Below, one piece after another: positions 13,261 to 16,304 of a stretch of 16,304 nucleotides of DNA; the first letter of the stretch is position 1; each line of letters starts with the position of its first letter. Below the pieces are notes generated by a model, which had not been told where the DNA came from, searched no databases, and saw only the letters and a program-made list of their open reading frames with translations. A program made the position numbers and the translations under genes. Source of the DNA: DATBDE01 sp036270095 (GTDB lineage Bacteria; Actinomycetota; Thermoleophilia; Solirubrobacterales; Solirubrobacteraceae); the NCBI GenBank assembly GCA_036270095.1, contig DATBDE010000135.1:1-16304 (forward strand), given 5' to 3'.

Positions 13261-15569
13261 CCATCGGCGCGCCGGCGCCTCGGCTCGAGGACCGGCGCCT
13301 CCTGCGAGCGGCGGGACGGTTCGTCGACGACGTCGACGTGGTGGGGCAGCTGGCCATGCGCGTGGTGCGTTCCGAGGTCGCGCACGCGCGGATCCGCGCC
13401 ATCGACACCGAGGCGGCGCGGCGCGCGCCCGGTGTGGTCGCGGTGCTCACCGCGCACGAGCTCGGCGACCTCGAGGTCATCCCGCTGCGCCTGGACTTCG
13501 GGATCGAGCTCGACCCCTACCTCCAGCACGTGCTCGCGCGCGACCGCGTGCGCTACGTCGGCGAGCCGCTCGCCGTCGTGGTGGCCGAGGACGACTACCT
13601 CGCCCACGACGCCGCCGACCTCGTCCATCCCGACCTCGACGAGCTTCCGGTCGTGCTCGACGCCGTCGCCGCGCTGGTCGAGGACGCGCCGAGCCTGTGG
13701 GACGGCCGCGACAACGAGGCCGCCGTGCTGACCAAGCGCTTCGGCGCCGTCGAGGCCGCCTTCGCGGCCGCCGATCACGTCGTGCGGGCCGAGCTCACGG
13801 TCGGGCGCCACACCGGCATGCCGCTCGAGACGCGCGGCCTGGTCGCCCAGTGGGACCCGGGCCGCGAGCACCTGACCGTGTGGGGCGCGGCGCTGGTCAC
13901 GCACTACCACCGGCGCGTGCTCTCGCGGCTGCTCGACCTGCCCGTGCACCGCATCACCATGCGCAGCACCGACGCCGGCGGCAACTTCGGTGTGCGCGGC
14001 GACTTCTTCCCCGAGGACTTCCTCGTCCCCTTCCTGGCCATCCGCACCGGCCGCCCGGTCAAGTGGACGGAGGACCGGGCCGAGCACCTGGTCGCGACCA
14101 ACCATGCGCGCGAGCAGCAGCACCGCATCGAGGCCGCGTTCGCGGCCGACGGGACGCTGCTCGGCCTGCGCGACGAGGTGTGGCACAACAAGGGCGCCTA
14201 CATCCGCCCCACCGGCGTCGTCGTGTCGGAGATCTCGGTGGGGATGCTCCCCTGGCCCTACAGGGTGCCGGCCTACGAGGGCACGATCCACGTGGTCACC
14301 ACCAACAAGACGCCGGTCGGGCCCTACCGCGCGCCCGGCCGCTACGAGGGCACGTTCGCGCGCGAGGTGCTGTTCACGCGCGCCGCGCACGAGCTGGGCC
14401 TGGACGGCGTGGCGCTGCGTCGGATGAACCTGCTCGACACCGCCGACCTCCCCCACGAGCCCGACCTCAGCGTGGGCGGCGAGGCCTTCGTGCTCAACTC
14501 GGGCGACTACCGCGGGCTCCTGGACAAGGCGGTCGCTTCGGCGGACTTCGAGGCCTGGCGCGCAGAGGCCGCTTCGCTCCGGGCGCAAGGCCGCCTTGTC
14601 GGCACGGGCCTGGGCTACTTCATGGACAAGAGCGGGCTCGGGGTCTACGAGACCGGCGGCATCGACGTCGACATCGACGGCACCATCCGCGTGCTCACCG
14701 GCGGGGCATCCTCGGGCCAGGGGATCGAGACCGTGCTGGCGCAGATCGCCGCCGAGGTGCTGGGCGTCGAGCTCGACGTGATCGAGGTCGTCCACGGCGA
14801 CACCGACCTCGTCCCCGACGGCGTGGGCTCGTGGTCGAGCCGCAGCACGGTGATCGGCGGCAGCGCCGTGCTCGCCGCGGCCAACGAGACGGCCGAGAAG
14901 GCCCGGCGCATCGGCGCCGACCTGCTCGAGGCGTCGTTGGACGATGTCGTGCTCGACGGCGGGAAGGTCCACGTCGCCGGCTCCCCCGGGCGGGCGCTCA
15001 CGCTCGGCGAGCTCGCCGCCGCGGCCGCCGACCCCGTCGCCAGCCGCGAGCGCGGCGAGGAGCAGCCCGGCCTGGGCGCGCGCACGATCTACGTCGACCC
15101 GGCCATGAACTACCCCTACGGCGTCGGCCTCGGCCAGGTCGAGGTCGACCCCGAGACCGGCGCCGTGCGGCTGCTGCGCTACCACGTCGCCTACGAGATC
15201 GGGCGGGCCATCAACCCGATGCTCGTCAAGGGCCAGATCGCGGGCGGCGCGGCCCAGGGCATGGGCGGCGCGCTGCTGGAGGAGCTCACCTACGACGCCG
15301 CCGGCCAGCCCACCGCCACCTCGTTCATGGACTACCTCGTCCCCACTGCCTCGGACATGCCCGAGGTCGGCGTGCTCATCTGCGAGGACGCGCCCACGCC
15401 GACCAACCCACTCGGCGCCAAGGGCGCGGGCGAGTCGGGGATCATGCCCGTGGGGGCGGTGATCGCGGCGGGGGTCGAGGACGCGCTGGGCGCGCCCGGC
15501 CTGGTCAACGTCCTGCCCCTGCGTCCCGATCGGGTGCAGGCGTGGGCGGCGCAGGCGCGCGAGGGCTGA
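13257..15569 (+). CDS. Second molybdenum hydroxylase large subunit (L2)
   Basis: This 770-residue molybdopterin-binding catalytic subunit is of the same family as L1 but clearly divergent. The hammerhead domain spans about 5-145. Visible sites are GGNFG (241-245, where L1 has GGGFG), PYRAPGRYEG with R361, GASSGQGIET (483-492) and the catalytic glutamate E726 in AKGAGESG. The conserved Glu indicates an active hydroxylase. No second FAD or 2Fe-2S subunit gene lies next to it within view, so it either shares the single pair at 7680-9013 or has partners beyond the right edge. GTG 13257 overlaps the XdhC stop by four bases (GTGA). The frame remains open upstream only through overlap with xdhC. Different active-site surroundings from L1 suggest a second substrate or a later step of the same pathway (inference). 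Confidence 0.93.
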   Translation: MTIGAPAPRLEDRRLLRAAGRFVDDVDVVGQLAMRVVRSEVAHARIRAIDTEAARRAPGVVAVLTAHELGDLEVIPLRLDFGIELDPYLQHVLARDRVRYVGEPLAVVVAEDDYLAHDAADLVHPDLDELPVVLDAVAALVEDAPSLWDGRDNEAAVLTKRFGAVEAAFAAADHVVRAELTVGRHTGMPLETRGLVAQWDPGREHLTVWGAALVTHYHRRVLSRLLDLPVHRITMRSTDAGGNFGVRGDFFPEDFLVPFLAIRTGRPVKWTEDRAEHLVATNHAREQQHRIEAAFAADGTLLGLRDEVWHNKGAYIRPTGVVVSEISVGMLPWPYRVPAYEGTIHVVTTNKTPVGPYRAPGRYEGTFAREVLFTRAAHELGLDGVALRRMNLLDTADLPHEPDLSVGGEAFVLNSGDYRGLLDKAVASADFEAWRAEAASLRAQGRLVGTGLGYFMDKSGLGVYETGGIDVDIDGTIRVLTGGASSGQGIETVLAQIAAEVLGVELDVIEVVHGDTDLVPDGVGSWSSRSTVIGGSAVLAAANETAEKARRIGADLLEASLDDVVLDGGKVHVAGSPGRALTLGELAAAAADPVASRERGEEQPGLGARTIYVDPAMNYPYGVGLGQVEVDPETGAVRLLRYHVAYEIGRAINPMLVKGQIAGGAAQGMGGALLEELTYDAAGQPTATSFMDYLVPTASDMPEVGVLICEDAPTPTNPLGAKGAGESGIMPVGAVIAAGVEDALGAPGLVNVLPLRPDRVQAWAAQAREG

Positions 15570-15575
15570 GCGCCG

Positions 15576-16304
15576 ATGGCCGACGCGCGCACCGACTTCC
15601 TGGGCAAGCGGCCGCTGGGCCCGACGGGCCTCGAGGTCACCGGCATCTGCGTGGGTGCAGCGCCTCTGGGCTCGATGCCCGCGGACTACGGCGAGGTCGG
15701 CGCCGAGCAGGGGATCGCCGTCGCCCGCCGCGCGCTGGCCGGCCCGTTCAACTTCCTCGACACCGCCAACAACTACGGCGACGGGCGCAGCGAGCGGCGC
15801 ATCGGGGTGGCGCTGCGCGACGCCGGCGGGGTGCCCGACGGGTTCGTGCTGGCGACGAAGGTCGACCGCGACGCGTCCGGCGACTTCTCGGGTGCGCGCG
15901 TACGGCGCTCGCTGGAGGAGAGCTTCCACCGGCTCGGCATCAGCCGGGCCCAGCTCGTCTACCTGCACGACCCCGAGCACATCGCCTTCGCCGAGGGCAT
16001 GGCGCCCGGCGGCCCGGTGGAGGCGCTGGTCGCGCTGCGGGACGAGGGCCTGATCCAGCATCTCGGCGTGGCCGGTGGGCCCATCGACCTGCTGCTCGAA
16101 TACCTGGACACCGGCCTCTTCGAGGTCGTGCTGACCCACAACCGCTTCACCCTGGTGGACCGGAGCGCCGAGCCGCTGCTCGATGCCGCCGCCGCCCGCG
16201 GCCTGGCGCTGGTCAACGGAGCGCCGTTCGGCGGCGGCGTGCTGGCCAAGGGGCCGGAGGCCCGGCCGACCTACGGCTACGCGCCGCTGTCCGCGGAGGC
16301 GCGC
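15576..16304 (+). CDS. Aldo/keto reductase (3' end cut off)
   Basis: 243 codons are visible before the right edge; full family members run about 310-340 residues. It is an NAD(P)H-dependent aldo/keto reductase with a (beta/alpha)8 barrel. The catalytic tetrad is present: D62 and Y67 in LDTANNYGDG, K95 in LATKVD and H131 in YLHDPEH. The HDPE motif resembles the D-threo-aldose 1-dehydrogenase / L-fucose dehydrogenase / pyridoxal 4-dehydrogenase branch, whose members often work as oxidising dehydrogenases. ATG 15576 follows the L2 stop by six bases, with GAGGG at 15561-15565 as a ribosome site, so it belongs to the same operon. It may oxidise or reduce a carbonyl intermediate of the pathway; the direction and substrate are not readable from sequence. 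Confidence 0.9.
   Translation, partial: MADARTDFLGKRPLGPTGLEVTGICVGAAPLGSMPADYGEVGAEQGIAVARRALAGPFNFLDTANNYGDGRSERRIGVALRDAGGVPDGFVLATKVDRDASGDFSGARVRRSLEESFHRLGISRAQLVYLHDPEHIAFAEGMAPGGPVEALVALRDEGLIQHLGVAGGPIDLLLEYLDTGLFEVVLTHNRFTLVDRSAEPLLDAAAARGLALVNGAPFGGGVLAKGPEARPTYGYAPLSAEAR

Noticed and set aside
13008..16139. Open frame of over 1000 codons on the minus strand opposite xdhC, L2 and the aldo/keto reductase
   Set aside because: The translation is rich in His, Asp, Val and Arg with no family motif, while the plus strand carries intact catalytic motifs throughout. It is an antisense artefact of G/C third positions.

Overview
The window is very GC-rich, with a strong G/C preference at third codon positions, tightly packed genes and several GTG starts. 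This suggests a high-GC actinobacterium. A deep lineage such as Thermoleophilia/Solirubrobacterales is possible, but the sequence alone does not prove it. No rRNA, tRNA, CRISPR, insertion sequence or phage feature was seen. Both edges cut through genes, and no gap between genes exceeds about 55 bases.

Left block (1-4123). A truncated allantoinase/dihydroorotase-type cyclic amidohydrolase on the minus strand diverges, across 18 bases, from an isochorismatase-fold cysteine hydrolase on the plus strand. The hydrolase converges on a compact minus-strand operon that reads, in transcription order, asparaginase-like amidohydrolase, a 57-residue ribbon-helix-helix-like protein, and a DUF1989 (urea-carboxylase-associated/carboxyguanidine-deiminase family) protein. 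All the recognisable enzymes here belong to families that act on C-N bonds of amides or ureides.

Right block (4131-16304), all on the plus strand. It holds an Old Yellow Enzyme-type flavin reductase with a C-terminal cysteine cluster and a CynX/NimT-type MFS transporter. After a 54-base gap with a palindrome and a promoter-like stretch comes an alpha/beta hydrolase strikingly like 2,6-dihydroxypseudooxynicotine hydrolase, a C-C bond hydrolase of nicotine catabolism. It is followed, with stop/start overlaps or near-overlaps, by a complete molybdenum hydroxylase (FAD, 2Fe-2S and molybdopterin subunits), a HutC-type GntR regulator, an XdhC/CoxI maturation factor, a second molybdopterin large subunit, and a truncated aldo/keto reductase.

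Working model (inference): this is a locus for uptake and catabolism of a nitrogen-containing, probably heterocyclic, compound. The transporter would import it. One or two molybdenum hydroxylases sharing a single electron-transfer pair would hydroxylate the ring, with XdhC maturing the cofactor. The flavin reductase would saturate a double bond, and the C-C hydrolase would cut a side chain or ring. The cyclic amidohydrolase, cysteine hydrolase, asparaginase-like enzyme and DUF1989 protein would release the nitrogen. The pairing of a pseudooxynicotine-hydrolase-like enzyme with a three-subunit hydroxylase parallels the nicotine pathway of Arthrobacter plasmid pAO1, but the companion enzymes differ, so the substrate is probably not nicotine.
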